From Erythrobacter ani (lineage in GTDB: Bacteria; Pseudomonadota; Alphaproteobacteria; Sphingomonadales; Sphingomonadaceae): a stretch of DNA of 64,000 nucleotides. Position numbers and translations under genes: made by a program. The stretch is taken from NCBI RefSeq assembly GCF_019204025.1, contig NZ_JAGSPB010000001.1, forward strand, positions 868,001 to 932,000, read 5' to 3'. This document shows, in pieces, positions 17,560 through 28,583 of this stretch. How positions within the stretch are numbered: position 1 is the stretch's first letter; the number at the start of each line of letters is the position of its first letter. The notes under the pieces are model-generated. The model was given only the letters and a program-made list of their open reading frames with translations. It ran no database searches and was not told the origin of the DNA.

Positions 17560-17941
17560 TGAGCTCTCCTCGGTTCTTTGCGCCGCGCAGCCCGAAGACG
17601 CGTGGCTGTTTACGTAAGCGTTATACGGCTCGCTTCATGGCAGGCGAAAAGCGTTGATGCAATGCAGCTGCCAATGCGCAGCCGCTGCCGTTACGGCATC
17701 GCTTGGTAGGGAGGTAGGGATTCCCCGCAACGCGCCGGAGCGGCGGCACCAAGTGGCGGCAAGACCCGGCGGATAGGTCCGCTCCGATTCGAGATCCGCC
17801 GCGAAGATGGGCGTTATCCAAGCCTTTACCAAACCCCATTAGTTTAACGGTGTCGGCGGGCCGATTGGGGTTCCGATCGGACGGGCAAGCGGGAAGTGCA
17901 GCGGCGTAAGGGCATCGCTGCTTCTCCCGCACGGGGGCAGT
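17560..17941. other. 382-base divergent intergenic region
   Basis: The region separates the MaoC hydratase gene (minus) from the unknown membrane protein gene (plus). I find no coding frame with a credible start and length, no tRNA-like fold and no strong terminator. The GC-rich part at about 17850-17885 has short inverted repeats. It most likely holds two divergent promoters; none matches a consensus clearly enough to be marked. Confidence 0.5.
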
Positions 17942-19033
17942 ATGGGCAGTATCAAAGATCGCTTTGCCGACCATGTCGGATCGATTGCCGGGCACAGGGC
18001 GTTCGCACCCCTTTTGGCGGTCTGGGGCGCATTGTTGTTCGGCCTGTCCGTGCTCGTTATACCGCACAGTCTGGTATCGAAGTTTCTGGCAGGTGCGGGC
18101 CTCGGGATCGCGGCAAGCATTCCGCAGATCGTGATGACAGCTCTGGCAGCTTGCGTGGGATGTCTCCTGGCCTGGGGATCTGCGGTCGCAGTGCAAAAGC
18201 GCACAGCGTGGCCGAACAGGGCGGGCATGGCATTCGGCACCGATCGACAAATAGAACCCTTCGACTTAGCGACCGACCTTGGTAGCGAAACGCTCGGTGA
18301 ACCACTCGTCGATGATTTGCTCTATCTGGATGTAGAACTGGAGGAAGATATCTCGGCCGCATCCATCGATGTAGCTGGCGAACTCCGCGACGGAGCCAAC
18401 GGAGCCGAACAATTTGACGGGCAAGAATGCGACGATGCGCCGGAACAGCTTGCCGAGCCGACTTCAGGATTGCACGTTGCGGATGATAGCGTCGCGGCAG
18501 GCGATTGTGCCCCGAGCATTCAAAGCAATCACGATGCGCCGCGCGATATGAGCCTCGCTGATTTTGCCGATCTACCGGGTCGGAATGCGGTGTGGGTTCA
18601 GGAACCGGCTGAAGCAGCGCCGACTGCGGCCCAGCCTATCGCAACTGCTGTAAGCCCGGAAACAGAGTCAGCCGAGATAACCGCAGAAGCGCCTTCGCGC
18701 CCGGGACCGCAAGCCGCAATCTCGAAGCTGCGCGGCATTCCGCCCGGGGACCTTAGCCTGATCCAGATGGTTGAGCGCTTCGCCGCCGCATTGCATGAAC
18801 GTCAGCAGAAATTGCCCGGGCGGCGCGATCAAATAGCTGGAAAGCATTGCGACACGACGCTTGCCGAGGCGCTCAAGAGCCTCACGATGTTCACGGGCCA
18901 AAAGTTCGCAAGCGGCAACGCCCAGGCACACCGATCCGATGCGATCCCTGTGGCCATGGGGGATCTGCAGGACACCACGCGAGAACTGCGAGCAGCGCTC
19001 GCCAAACTGCAGCGCATACGCGGAGCAGCCTGA
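17942..19033 (+). CDS. membrane-anchored protein with acidic disordered region, unknown
   Basis: 363 residues. Two transmembrane helices are visible (about residues 24-42 and 50-78, separated by a short loop), followed by a long acidic region (residues about 95-250) rich in Asp, Glu, Ala and Pro with no secondary-structure pattern, and then a more ordered C-terminal part (residues about 265-363) with amphipathic helices and Arg/Gln/Leu. I recognise no family. It stands alone before gltB. The topology suggests a cytoplasmic or periplasmic adaptor tethered to the inner membrane. The predicted start is the ATG at 17942, shortly after a basic N-terminus. Function unknown. Confidence 0.6.
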   Translation: MGSIKDRFADHVGSIAGHRAFAPLLAVWGALLFGLSVLVIPHSLVSKFLAGAGLGIAASIPQIVMTALAACVGCLLAWGSAVAVQKRTAWPNRAGMAFGTDRQIEPFDLATDLGSETLGEPLVDDLLYLDVELEEDISAASIDVAGELRDGANGAEQFDGQECDDAPEQLAEPTSGLHVADDSVAAGDCAPSIQSNHDAPRDMSLADFADLPGRNAVWVQEPAEAAPTAAQPIATAVSPETESAEITAEAPSRPGPQAAISKLRGIPPGDLSLIQMVERFAAALHERQQKLPGRRDQIAGKHCDTTLAEALKSLTMFTGQKFASGNAQAHRSDAIPVAMGDLQDTTRELRAALAKLQRIRGAA

Positions 19034-19266
19034 TCCAGGTCCGATCAGTCGCAGACGCGCACTAAAAGCATAGATAAAGCTTGGCACTGCGAAATAAAAC
19101 TTCGCTCTTCGCGGTTGCAAAATAGCAAATCCATCGGCAATAGGAATGCGAACGAAGCGCGGTCCGGGCTATCCGCCCGGTGCGCTCGACATTCTGCCGT
19201 TGCACGAACCGCAGGGCCAAGGTCCACCGGTTTCGGGTATCGGCATCTGACAGATCGGATTTTGCC

Positions 19267-22200
19267 ATGGGACACCCCATCTCCCAGGGTCTTTACGACC
19301 CCGCCAACGAACATGACGCCTGCGGAGTAGGCATGGTCGCCCATATCAAGGGCGCTCGCAGCCATGGCATCGTCGAACAATCGCTCGAAATCCTCGAGAA
19401 ACTCGATCATCGCGGTGCCGTCGGCGCCGACCCTTTGCTCGGTGACGGAGCGGGGCTTCTCATGCAGATCCCAGACGCCCTGATTCGGCGTTGGGCGACG
19501 GGGCACGATATCGAGCTGCCAGCCGCAGGCGATTATGCGGTGGCCATGTGCTTCCTGCCGCAGGACGAGGCGGCTCGCGAATTCGTCGCCGAGCGTTTCG
19601 AAACGCTTGCGGCGAAGGAAGGCCAGACCGTCATCGGCTGGCGCGACGTCCCAACCACGCTCGATGGCTTGGGCGATGCGGTGATTGCCTCGATGCCGGT
19701 CATCCAGCAGGCGATCATCGCAAGGGGGGAGGATTGCGCCGACCAGGATGCTTTCGAGCGCAAGCTGCTCGCCATTCGCAAGCAGACTCTGAATCCCCTG
19801 GCCAAACTCGCCGAAAAGCACGGTCTGCCAGGCCTGACCGAAACCTATCTGCCAAGCTTTTCGAGCCGCACCATCGTTTACAAGGGGCTGCTGCTGGCAA
19901 CGCAAGTGGGCAGCTTTTACGAGGATCTGAGTGATCCCGAATGCGTTTCCGCCTTCGGCCTCGTCCATCAGCGCTTCTCGACCAACACGTTCCCGAGCTG
20001 GCGGCTTGCGCATCCATTCCGCTTCATTGCGCACAATGGCGAAATCAACACGGTTCGCGGCAATGTGAACTGGATGAATGCGCGTCGGCGCACGATGGAA
20101 AGCGATCTCCTTGGGCCAGACCTCGACAAGATGTGGCCAATCATCCCGCATGGCCAGTCCGACACGGCCTGCCTCGACAATGCGCTCGAGCTGCTGATCG
20201 CAGGCGGATACAGCCTCGCCCATGCAATGATGATGCTGATCCCCGAGGCGTGGAACGGCAACGCTTTGATGGATCCGGAGCGCCGGGCATTCTACGAATA
20301 TCATGCGGCCCTGATGGAACCGTGGGACGGCCCGGCCGCTGTCTGTTTCACCGATGGCCGCCAGATTGGCGCGACGCTGGACCGCAATGGCCTGCGCCCG
20401 GCACGTTTCTGCGTGACCAAGGATGATATCGTGTGCCTCGCTTCAGAAAGCGGAGTGCTGCCGTTTGCCGAAGAGGACATCGTCCGAAAATGGCGGCTAC
20501 AGCCCGGTAAGATGCTGCTGATCGATCTCGAACAAGGCCGCATCATCGAAGATGACGAGCTGAAAGCCGACCTCGCGACCTCGGAACCTTTCGCCAAATG
20601 GCTGGAGCAGGCGCAGGTCCGGCTTGAAGACATTCACGACATCGAGCCGGAGCTTTCGGATCTGCCGGAAGAGAACACGACTTTGCTCCAGCGCCAGCAA
20701 GCGTTCGGATACACGCAGGAAGACGTCTCGCGATTCCTCGAACCGATGGCAGTCAAGGGCGACGACCCGATCGGATCGATGGGTACCGACACGCCGATTG
20801 CAGTCCTGTCGGACCGCGCGCGGTTGCTCTACGATTATTTCAAGCAGAACTTCGCGCAGGTCACCAACCCGCCGATCGATCCGATCCGCGAAGAGCTGGT
20901 GATGAGCTTGCTGTCGATGATCGGCCCCCGCCCCAACCTGCTCGGTCACGAAGCTGGCACGCACAAGCGGCTTGAGGTGTCACAGCCGATCCTGACCAAT
21001 GAAGACCTGGCCAAAATTCGGTCGGTCGAAGCGATGGTAGACGGCGCATTCCGCTGCGAGACCATCGACATCACATGGGACGCCAGCGAAGGCGTTGAAG
21101 GTATCGAACTCGCGCTGAAGGAGATGTGCTGGGCCGCGACAGAGGCGGTCCTGCAGGATCACAACATCCTGATTCTTTCGGACCGCGCGCAGGACGAAAA
21201 CCGCGTTCCCATGCCCGCGCTCCTGGCGACAGCGGCGGTCCACCACCACCTCGTCCGTCAGGGCTTGCGAATGCAGACCGGTCTCATCGTCGAGAGCGGC
21301 GAGCCGCGCGAAGTCCACCATTTCTGTGTCCTCGCAGGATACGGTGCGGAGGCGATGAACCCCTATGTGGCGTTCGAAACGCTCGAGGACCTGAGGGCGC
21401 GCAAGCACCCGGAAATCTCCCGCGACGAAGTCGAGCAGAACTATATCAAGGCGATCGGCAAGGGCATTCGCAAGGTCATGTCGAAGATGGGCATTTCGAC
21501 CTATCAATCCTATTGCGGGGCGCAGATTTTCGACGCTGTCGGCCTTTCCAGCCAGTTCATCGAGAAATACTTCACCGGCACGGCCACAACCATCGAAGGC
21601 GTCGGGCTGGACCAGGTCGCCGAGGAAAGCGTGCGCCGCCACGCGCAGGCCTATGGCGACAACCCGCTGTACAAGGACATGCTGGATGTCGGCGGTATCT
21701 ACCAATATCGCCTGCGCGGTGAGCAGCACGCCTGGACACCTGCCAATGTCGCGCAATTGCAGCACGCGGTGCGCGGCAACGATCACAAGAATTACGAGGA
21801 ATTCGCGAAATCCGTAAACGAGCAGAGCGAGCGCCTGCTCACGATCCGCGGGTTGATGGAGCTGAAAAAAGCCGACGAACCGATCCCGCTTGAAGAGGTC
21901 GAACCCGCGAGCGAGATCGTGAAGCGGTTTGCCACCGGAGCGATGAGTTTCGGCTCGATCAGCCATGAGGCGCACTCGACGCTTGCAGTGGCCATGAACC
22001 GCATTGGCGGCCGATCGAACACCGGAGAGGGCGGAGAGGAGCCGTTTCGCTTCACGCCTTTGGACAACGGCGATTCGATGCGTAGCCGGATCAAGCAGGT
22101 TGCCTCGGGACGGTTCGGCGTCACGACCGAGTACCTCGTCAATTCGGACGATATCCAGATCAAGATGGCGCAGGGCGCGAAACCCGGCGAAGGCGGCCAG

Positions 22201-23907
22201 CTGCCTGGGCACAAGGTCGACAAAAGGATCGGCGCAGTGCGCCATTCGACCCCTGGCGTCGGGCTGATATCTCCGCCACCCCACCACGATATCTATTCGA
22301 TCGAAGACCTCGCGCAGTTGATCCATGACCTGAAAAACGTCAACAACGATGCGCGTATTTCGGTGAAGCTCGTGTCCGAAGTCGGTGTGGGCACGGTGGC
22401 TGCCGGCGTTTCCAAAGCGCGCGCCGATCACGTCACAATCTCCGGTTACGATGGCGGCACGGGCGCTTCACCGCTCACCAGCCTGACCCATGCGGGATCA
22501 CCATGGGAAATCGGCCTCGCCGAAACGCAGCAGACGCTGCTGCTTAACGACCTGCGCAGCCGGATCGCCGTGCAGGTCGATGGCGGCCTGCGAACCGGTC
22601 GCGACGTCGCCATCGGGGCTCTGCTGGGTGCGGACGAATTCGGCTTTGCCACCGCGCCGCTGATCGCTGCAGGCTGCATCATGATGCGCAAATGCCACCT
22701 GAACACCTGTCCCGTTGGCGTCGCCACGCAGGACCCCGAATTGCGCAAGCGCTTCACCGGCACACCCGAGCATGTGGTGAACTACATGTTCTTCGTGGCC
22801 GAGGAACTGCGCGGGATCATGGCCGAAACGGGCTTCCGTACGGTCGAAGAAATGATCGGCCGCGTCGACCGGCTCGATATGAGCCGCATGCACCGTCATT
22901 GGAAGGCGCGCGGCATAAACCTGTCGCGTCTGCTGCACGTTCCTAAGATTTCGGAGGGCGCTCCGCTGCGTAACACCGAGACACAGGATCACGGGCTCGG
23001 CGCTGCGCTCGACAATGCGCTGATCGCCGATGCGAAAGACGCCATCGAGGCGGCAGAGCCGGTGCAGCTCGATTACGAGGTTCGCAACGTGAACCGGACC
23101 GTGGGCGCGATGCTGTCGGGTGAAATCGCCAAGGCGCATGGCCATGAAGGTCTGCCGGTCGACACCATCCGGATCAACCTCACCGGGGTTGCGGGACAGA
23201 GCTTCGGCGCGTGGCTCGCCCACGGGGTCACGCTCGATCTGTCAGGCGATGCCAACGACTATGTCGGCAAGGGGCTGTCGGGCGGCCGCATTATCGTACG
23301 GCAGCCAGACGGCGTGCCGCGCGATTCCGACAACAACATCATCGTCGGCAACACCGTCCTCTACGGCGCGATTGCGGGCGAAGCGTTTTTCAATGGCGTC
23401 GCGGGCGAGCGTTTTGCCGTACGCAATTCAGGCGCGATCGCCGTGGTCGAGGGTGCGGGCGACCATGCCTGCGAATACATGACCGGCGGGGTCGTGGTCG
23501 TGCTTGGCAAGACAGGTCGCAACTTTGCTGCGGGAATGAGCGGCGGGGTTGCATATGTCTACGATCCGGGCGGCGAATTCAGCGAATTGGTCAACCATGC
23601 GCAGGTCGATCTGATGCCGATTTCCGCTGCAGCGGATACGGATGACGGCACCGGACGCCCGTCTCAGCGCCCACGCTCGGTCCATGATTTCGGAATGGGC
23701 GACATGCTGCGTCACGATGCGGATCGTTTGCGTATTCTGATCGAGCGCCACCAGCTCCACACGGGAAGCACGGTCGCCGGCGAGCTTCTGAGCGATTGGG
23801 ACGCGGCGCTCAGCCGCTTCGTCAAAGTGATGCCACGCGATTATAGAAACGCTCTCGAAACTCTCGAAGCAGAACGACGCGATGCCGAGATGGAGGCAGC
23901 CGAGTAA
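19267..23907 (+). CDS. gltB: glutamate synthase (NADPH) large chain
   Basis: 1546 residues, the usual length of GltB. The ATG at 19267 gives an 18-residue propeptide followed by Cys19 (Asp-Ala-Cys-Gly-Val-Gly), the N-terminal nucleophile of the glutaminase domain after maturation. The order is Ntn amidotransferase domain, central domain, FMN-binding synthase domain (Ser-Phe-Gly-Ser-Ile-Ser and the Gly-Gly-Thr-Gly-Ala-Ser segment), 3Fe-4S cysteines in Cys-His-Leu-Asn-Thr-Cys-Pro-Val-Gly, and the C-terminal beta-helix. It transfers the amide of glutamine to 2-oxoglutarate, giving two glutamates. gltD follows with one-base overlap. The 233-base leader contains a GC-rich hairpin. Confidence 0.97.
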   Translation: MGHPISQGLYDPANEHDACGVGMVAHIKGARSHGIVEQSLEILEKLDHRGAVGADPLLGDGAGLLMQIPDALIRRWATGHDIELPAAGDYAVAMCFLPQDEAAREFVAERFETLAAKEGQTVIGWRDVPTTLDGLGDAVIASMPVIQQAIIARGEDCADQDAFERKLLAIRKQTLNPLAKLAEKHGLPGLTETYLPSFSSRTIVYKGLLLATQVGSFYEDLSDPECVSAFGLVHQRFSTNTFPSWRLAHPFRFIAHNGEINTVRGNVNWMNARRRTMESDLLGPDLDKMWPIIPHGQSDTACLDNALELLIAGGYSLAHAMMMLIPEAWNGNALMDPERRAFYEYHAALMEPWDGPAAVCFTDGRQIGATLDRNGLRPARFCVTKDDIVCLASESGVLPFAEEDIVRKWRLQPGKMLLIDLEQGRIIEDDELKADLATSEPFAKWLEQAQVRLEDIHDIEPELSDLPEENTTLLQRQQAFGYTQEDVSRFLEPMAVKGDDPIGSMGTDTPIAVLSDRARLLYDYFKQNFAQVTNPPIDPIREELVMSLLSMIGPRPNLLGHEAGTHKRLEVSQPILTNEDLAKIRSVEAMVDGAFRCETIDITWDASEGVEGIELALKEMCWAATEAVLQDHNILILSDRAQDENRVPMPALLATAAVHHHLVRQGLRMQTGLIVESGEPREVHHFCVLAGYGAEAMNPYVAFETLEDLRARKHPEISRDEVEQNYIKAIGKGIRKVMSKMGISTYQSYCGAQIFDAVGLSSQFIEKYFTGTATTIEGVGLDQVAEESVRRHAQAYGDNPLYKDMLDVGGIYQYRLRGEQHAWTPANVAQLQHAVRGNDHKNYEEFAKSVNEQSERLLTIRGLMELKKADEPIPLEEVEPASEIVKRFATGAMSFGSISHEAHSTLAVAMNRIGGRSNTGEGGEEPFRFTPLDNGDSMRSRIKQVASGRFGVTTEYLVNSDDIQIKMAQGAKPGEGGQLPGHKVDKRIGAVRHSTPGVGLISPPPHHDIYSIEDLAQLIHDLKNVNNDARISVKLVSEVGVGTVAAGVSKARADHVTISGYDGGTGASPLTSLTHAGSPWEIGLAETQQTLLLNDLRSRIAVQVDGGLRTGRDVAIGALLGADEFGFATAPLIAAGCIMMRKCHLNTCPVGVATQDPELRKRFTGTPEHVVNYMFFVAEELRGIMAETGFRTVEEMIGRVDRLDMSRMHRHWKARGINLSRLLHVPKISEGAPLRNTETQDHGLGAALDNALIADAKDAIEAAEPVQLDYEVRNVNRTVGAMLSGEIAKAHGHEGLPVDTIRINLTGVAGQSFGAWLAHGVTLDLSGDANDYVGKGLSGGRIIVRQPDGVPRDSDNNIIVGNTVLYGAIAGEAFFNGVAGERFAVRNSGAIAVVEGAGDHACEYMTGGVVVVLGKTGRNFAAGMSGGVAYVYDPGGEFSELVNHAQVDLMPISAAADTDDGTGRPSQRPRSVHDFGMGDMLRHDADRLRILIERHQLHTGSTVAGELLSDWDAALSRFVKVMPRDYRNALETLEAERRDAEMEAAE

Positions 23908-25358
23908 TGGGCAAGGATACCGGTTTTCTCGAACTCGATCGCCGTGAGCGCGATTACCTCGATCCCAAGGAGCGGTTAGGCAATTACCGCGAATTCGTGA
24001 TCCAGCCGGACAATGCAACGCTGGCTGGACAGGCCTCGCGCTGCATGGATTGTGGCATTCCCTATTGCCACAATGGTTGCCCGGTAAACAATCTGATCCC
24101 GGACTGGAATCATCTCGTCTACGAAGACGATTGGAAGAACGCGCTGGATCTGCTGCATTCGACCAACAACTTCCCTGAATTCACCGGCCGCATCTGCCCC
24201 GCCCCGTGCGAGGCGAGCTGCACGCTCAACATCATCGACCAGCCGGTCACGATCAAAAGCATCGAATGCGCCATCATCGACCGCGGATGGGAAGAAGGTT
24301 GGGTCACTCCGCAAATCGCCCACAAGAAGACCGGCAAATCGGTCGCGGTGGTCGGCTCGGGCCCGGCCGGTCTTGCCTGCGCACAGCAGCTCGCGCGCGC
24401 CGGCCACAGCGTGACCGTGTTCGAAAAGAGCGACCGCGTAGGTGGATTGCTGCGATACGGCATTCCGGACTTCAAGATGGAAAAGCATCTCATCAGCCGC
24501 CGCTGCATCCAGATGGAAGCCGAAGGGGTGGAATTCCGGACAAGCAAGGAAGTCGGCGTCGACGTCTCTTTCAAGAGCCTTGAAGAGAATTTCGATGCCA
24601 TCGTCCTCTCCGGTGGCTCCGAAGATGCGCGCGCGCTTTCGATCCCGGGAGCGGAAATGCCGGGCGTCCGACTCGCAATGGAATTCCTGACGCAGCAGAA
24701 CAAGCGCAATGCGGGTGACGATGAAGTCCGGGCCGCGCCGCGCGGCAGCCTGCTCGCGACGGGCAAGGACGTGGTCGTGATCGGTGGCGGCGACACCGGC
24801 AGCGACTGCGTAGGCACGTCGAACAGGCAGGGCGCAAGGAGCGTTACGCAGCTCGAAATCATGCCCAAGCCGCCGGAGAAGGAAGACAAGGCGCTGACCT
24901 GGCCCGACTGGCCGCTCAAGCTGCGCACCTCTTCCAGTCACGAGGAAGGCGTCGAGCGCGACTGGGCCGTCCTGACAAAGCGTGTGGTGGGCGACGGCGA
25001 GAAGGTTACCGGGCTCGAATGCGCTCGGGTCGAGTGGGTCGAGAGCGAAGACGGCAAACGCGAAATGCGCGAGGTCGCCGGAAGCGAATTTACGATCCCC
25101 GCCGATCTGATCCTGCTCGCTATGGGGTTTGTCGGCCCGAAAAAGGCCGGTTTGCTCGAACAGGCCGGTGTCGAACTCGATGGGCGAGGCAACGTCAGAG
25201 CCGATACCGATCGGTATGCGACCAGCGCCGAAAACGTGTTCACCTGCGGCGACATGCGACGCGGCCAGAGCCTCGTTGTGTGGGCCATCCGCGAAGGGCG
25301 GCAATGTGCGCGCAGCGTGGATGAAGCGTTGATGGGAACGACAGAATTGCCGCGTTGA
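23907..25358 (+). CDS. gltD: glutamate synthase (NADPH) small chain
   Basis: 483 residues; the TAATG junction with gltB implies translational coupling. The N-terminal ferredoxin-like domain carries cysteines 46, 49, 54, 58 and a second cluster at 97, 101, 105, which bind 4Fe-4S clusters. FAD binding is marked by Gly-Ser-Gly-Pro-Ala-Gly-Leu-Ala (about residue 151), and the NADPH site by Gly-Gly-Gly-Asp-Thr-Gly-Ser-Asp (about residue 293). It delivers electrons from NADPH through FAD and the clusters to GltB. Together they form the ammonium-assimilation partner of glutamine synthetase, whose adenylylation enzyme GlnE is encoded at 53667-56390. Confidence 0.97.
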   Translation: MGKDTGFLELDRRERDYLDPKERLGNYREFVIQPDNATLAGQASRCMDCGIPYCHNGCPVNNLIPDWNHLVYEDDWKNALDLLHSTNNFPEFTGRICPAPCEASCTLNIIDQPVTIKSIECAIIDRGWEEGWVTPQIAHKKTGKSVAVVGSGPAGLACAQQLARAGHSVTVFEKSDRVGGLLRYGIPDFKMEKHLISRRCIQMEAEGVEFRTSKEVGVDVSFKSLEENFDAIVLSGGSEDARALSIPGAEMPGVRLAMEFLTQQNKRNAGDDEVRAAPRGSLLATGKDVVVIGGGDTGSDCVGTSNRQGARSVTQLEIMPKPPEKEDKALTWPDWPLKLRTSSSHEEGVERDWAVLTKRVVGDGEKVTGLECARVEWVESEDGKREMREVAGSEFTIPADLILLAMGFVGPKKAGLLEQAGVELDGRGNVRADTDRYATSAENVFTCGDMRRGQSLVVWAIREGRQCARSVDEALMGTTELPR

Positions 25359-25522
25359 CGGGTGCATCAAGCGGCGTGAAGGTTAGTGTCGAGTTACCCG
25401 GCCCCAGTTATTCCCGTCCAAATGTCGCTTGAATACAATCCTGCAGGGCGCTGATGCCCGAATATCCTCCGCACGTCTTCATCGCATCGACTTCACTCTG
25501 AATGGATGAGGGAAGGCGATAA

Positions 25523-26917
25523 TTGCGATTGGGGGCACCGAAAAATAGGCGGGTGCCTGGATCGCGCTCGTTTGTCAGGGTTGGGGAAATTACGGTCGCA
25601 CATTCACTTGAAATTCGTGGATCGATACTGCGCGCAGCATGTCTCGCCGGAGCGACGTCATCAGCTCTGGCATTCAGCCAGCCGGCTTCTGCGAATGAAG
25701 CGAATTTCGATCTTACCGAGGCGTTCGATGCGGCCTTCCATGACGAACAGCAGCAGGCAGACAGCGCAGCAGGCGATCCGGTAATTACAAGTGCGGAGGC
25801 ATCGGCGCCCGTTTCCGCCGCCCCCAAATTGATCGACGCGCGCCTTGTCGCCTCCCAATTCGTGGACATCCCGGTCGCAGGCGATGCAGAGGAGACGCTT
25901 CGCTATTCCGGGCGGGTCGATGCGTATATCGACATCAAGGGCCGCGCTTTCGGGTTGGATGACAGTTTCACTCTGACCATCAGGCCTGAATTCACCTGGG
26001 GCGAGGATTCCAATGGCGTGATCGGGCTCATCCCCAGCAACACGGCCCTGTTCCGCGGTGAGGACTCGGGCGATTTCGACGTATCCGTCAGCCTTTCCAA
26101 ACAGTGGAATTCGGGGACCAACCTTACCGTGGGCAAGGTCAACGTCCTCGATCTCGGCGGCCAACTGCCAATTGTGGGGAGCGACGGGCATTACGGGTTT
26201 CAGAACCTGAGCTTTGCTTTGCCGCCTTCGGCCGTCATTCCCAACACCATCACCGGCGCGCTGCTGACCGTGCCGACCGATGATGCGCTGTTCCGGCTGT
26301 GGGTGTTCGATCCGGATTCGCAATTCGAGCGCACCGGCTTCGAAACCGCTTTCGAAAGCGGCGTCGGCTTCCTCAGCTCGGTCACATTCCCGGTCAAGAT
26401 CGGCGGCGCTCCTGGATTCTACGCGCTCAAATTGAGCGGCTCGACACGGGATGACATCTCGGCGACCAACCTTCCTTCGGTCCTGGTCCCCCCGCCCGGC
26501 ACAACCTTCGGCAACACTCAGGGAGAATTCGCAGCGGTGCTCGCTGCCTACCAGTTCCTGCAAGTGTATCCCGAGGCACCGGGCAAGGGTTGGGGTTTCT
26601 TCGGTCAGGTCTACACGTCGCTCGGCGATCCGACCTTTCTCGACCAGAGCGGCTTCTTCGGCATATCCGGCAATCCGCGCGGCCGCCCGCAGGATCGCTT
26701 CGGCGCTGGATATTTCCGATATTCATTGACTGACGAGTTGGTGGATGTTCTCGCCCCCCGCATCGGGCTGGAGGACGAAGAGGGCGTCGAGCTGTTCTAT
26801 ACGGTTGGCGTCGCCAATAAATTCGAACTCACGGCCAATGCGCAGATCATCGACAGTGCCATCGCCGCACGCGACACCGGCGTGCTGATCGGAATGCGGC
26901 TGACGACCGCTTTCTAG
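25523..26917 (+). CDS. OprB-like carbohydrate porin, first copy
   Basis: 464 residues. The start is uncertain: TTG at 25523 has a GGGAAGG-type Shine-Dalgarno six bases upstream, and TTG 25529 or GTG 25553 are alternatives. A signal peptide ends near Gln-Pro-Ala-Ser-Ala. The body resembles the carbohydrate-selective porin OprB family: Trp-Gly-Glu-Asp-Ser-Asn-Gly, Thr-Leu-Thr-Ile-Arg-Pro-Glu-Phe, alternating beta-strand patterns, and a C-terminal Phe for outer-membrane assembly. About 60 percent of positions look identical to the gene at 27137. The substrate is unknown. It is separated from gltD by 164 bases of gene-poor sequence. Confidence 0.82.
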   Translation: MRLGAPKNRRVPGSRSFVRVGEITVAHSLEIRGSILRAACLAGATSSALAFSQPASANEANFDLTEAFDAAFHDEQQQADSAAGDPVITSAEASAPVSAAPKLIDARLVASQFVDIPVAGDAEETLRYSGRVDAYIDIKGRAFGLDDSFTLTIRPEFTWGEDSNGVIGLIPSNTALFRGEDSGDFDVSVSLSKQWNSGTNLTVGKVNVLDLGGQLPIVGSDGHYGFQNLSFALPPSAVIPNTITGALLTVPTDDALFRLWVFDPDSQFERTGFETAFESGVGFLSSVTFPVKIGGAPGFYALKLSGSTRDDISATNLPSVLVPPPGTTFGNTQGEFAAVLAAYQFLQVYPEAPGKGWGFFGQVYTSLGDPTFLDQSGFFGISGNPRGRPQDRFGAGYFRYSLTDELVDVLAPRIGLEDEEGVELFYTVGVANKFELTANAQIIDSAIAARDTGVLIGMRLTTAF

Positions 26918-26992
26918 GTTCGCGTCGAGCAAGTCGCGAGCAGTATTGGCACCCATTTTCAAATAAATTGCCTGCAAACATGGTTTTACAAT

Positions 26993-27008
26993 AATTCGCG
27001 CGCGAATT
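26993..27008. promoter_or_regulatory. 16-bp perfect palindrome before second porin gene
   Basis: AATTCGCGCGCGAATT is a perfect 16-bp palindrome about 129 bases upstream of the second porin start and 76 bases after the first porin stop. It lies in AT-rich sequence and has no T tract. An operator is plausible; the regulator is unknown. Confidence 0.35.
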
Positions 27009-27136
27009 CGAAAAATCTTGTGTCCGTAATCTGTTAGCCTCGCTGGCGCAGCCCAAGAATGATGGCTGCAAAAAGCTGAAAACTATACAGAAGACGATGG
27101 AATCACTGTTCATCGTCAACGTGACGGGACAGGATT

Positions 27137-28546
27137 ATGGCAGTCATTGCTTCACCTCATCGCGGGGCTAACCAGTCGTGCGCCTCGCGGAACTTCGGGC
27201 GCTGGTCGCTGCTAGCTGCCGCTTCGCTCTTATACGCCGCGCCTGCGCTGGCCAATGGGGACGCGAGTGACGGGAGCGCAGAGCACGGCTTGCTCGCTGT
27301 CCCGGCGGATTCGCTGCTTCCCGCTGCCGATTTTCAGATCGGCCCGTCGCTCTCCCTGGCCTCCGCTGCAGCCGCGACAGCCAGTCCCGATCCGTCTGCG
27401 CCGATGTTGAACGTCGTCGCCATGCCCATTGGAGGGCCGGGTGCTCCCCCGATGACTGAATCGTTCCGGGCCAAGCTTGTGGTCTCGCAATTCGTCGACA
27501 TACCCGTGGCAGGCGATGCTCCTGATATCGTTCGTTACAGCGGCCGGGCCGATGCCTATGTCGATATTGGCGGGAGCCTCTTCGGCCTCGACGACAGCTT
27601 CACGCTCAACATCCAGCCAGAATTCACATGGGGCGAGGATTCCAACGGCGAGATCGGCGTTATCCCGACCAACACCGCCCTGTTCCGCCCAGGCGGGAAA
27701 GGTGACTTCGACGTCTCGATCCATCTCAGGAAACAATGGAATTCCGGCGTCAGCCTACAGATCGGAAAGATCAACACGCTGCCGATCGCAGGTGCCCTCC
27801 CGATCGTGGGCAGCGATGGGCATTCCGGATTCCAGAATCTGGGCATTGCGCTCCCGCCGACCGCGATCATTCCAAACACGATGATCGGCGCTCATCTGAC
27901 CGTCCCGACAAACAATGGCTGGGTGTTCAGGGCGTGGGTGTTCGATCCTGATTCACAATTCGAGCGGACCGGTTTCGAAACCGCCTTCGAAGACGGTGTC
28001 GCGTTCCTTGCCGCCGCGACCAAGATCACCCGGATCGGAAACAATCCCGGCTTTTATTCGATCGGCCTCGCCGGTTCGACTCGCTCCGCCCCCAACGAAG
28101 AACTGCTGCCACTGCCCTTGCTGCCGAATGGCCAGTTCGGCGACGCGGAAGACGAGCTCGCGGTCTCGCTGTCGGCATATCAGTTTCTCTCGGTCTATCC
28201 AGAGGCGCCTGGCAAAGGCATCGGCCTGCTCGCGCGCTTCCAGCTATCCGACGGCGATCCGACCTTTCTGGATTGGAGCGGATATTTCGGAATCGCGGGC
28301 AATCCGCGCTTCCGCCCGCAGGACCGTTTCGGGGTCGCCTATTTCCGCTACTCGCTGACAGACGAACTGGTCGATGACGTCGCCTTTTTCCTCGACCTCG
28401 AAGACGAGCAGGGAGTCGAGGTGTTCTACACGCTCGGCTTTGCCAAACGGTTCGAATTGACCGCCAATGCGCAGGTGGTAAACGGCGCCATCGGCAGCGA
28501 CGATACCGGCGTACTGCTGGGAATGCGTTTAACGTCGAGGTTCTGA
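27137..28546 (+). CDS. OprB-like carbohydrate porin, second copy
   Basis: 469 residues from ATG 27137. A signal peptide is visible (Arg-Trp-Ser-Leu-Leu-Ala-Ala-Ala-Ser, cleavage after Pro-Ala-Leu-Ala near residue 40). The mature part repeats the features of the upstream paralogue: Gln-Phe-Val-Asp-Ile-Pro-Val-Ala-Gly-Asp, Trp-Gly-Glu-Asp-Ser-Asn-Gly, Asp-Pro-Asp-Ser-Gln-Phe-Glu-Arg-Thr-Gly-Phe-Glu-Thr-Ala-Phe, and a terminal Phe. The N-terminal mature segment (residues about 40-105) differs strongly between copies, while the barrel is conserved. Tandem duplication is the simplest explanation. A palindrome in the 219-base gap suggests that the two can be regulated separately. Confidence 0.83.
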   Translation: MAVIASPHRGANQSCASRNFGRWSLLAAASLLYAAPALANGDASDGSAEHGLLAVPADSLLPAADFQIGPSLSLASAAAATASPDPSAPMLNVVAMPIGGPGAPPMTESFRAKLVVSQFVDIPVAGDAPDIVRYSGRADAYVDIGGSLFGLDDSFTLNIQPEFTWGEDSNGEIGVIPTNTALFRPGGKGDFDVSIHLRKQWNSGVSLQIGKINTLPIAGALPIVGSDGHSGFQNLGIALPPTAIIPNTMIGAHLTVPTNNGWVFRAWVFDPDSQFERTGFETAFEDGVAFLAAATKITRIGNNPGFYSIGLAGSTRSAPNEELLPLPLLPNGQFGDAEDELAVSLSAYQFLSVYPEAPGKGIGLLARFQLSDGDPTFLDWSGYFGIAGNPRFRPQDRFGVAYFRYSLTDELVDDVAFFLDLEDEQGVEVFYTLGFAKRFELTANAQVVNGAIGSDDTGVLLGMRLTSRF

Positions 28547-28583
28547 GGCGAGGGGCGTCGTGTCAAAAACTTGATCGCTGATG

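Noticed and set aside
17600..17800. Small ORF of about 39 codons in the divergent gap.
   Set aside because: Cys/Ala-rich without ribosome site, no conservation evidence; looks accidental.
20980..22431. 483-codon frame antisense to gltB.
   Set aside because: Shadow frame of high-GC coding sequence; gltB is unambiguous and the antisense product is low-complexity Arg/His-rich without a domain.
25408..25869. 153-codon minus-strand frame with a plausible-looking C-terminal segment near 25408-25520.
   Set aside because: It overlaps the signal-peptide region of the first porin, has unusual composition, no ribosome site and no recognised domain.
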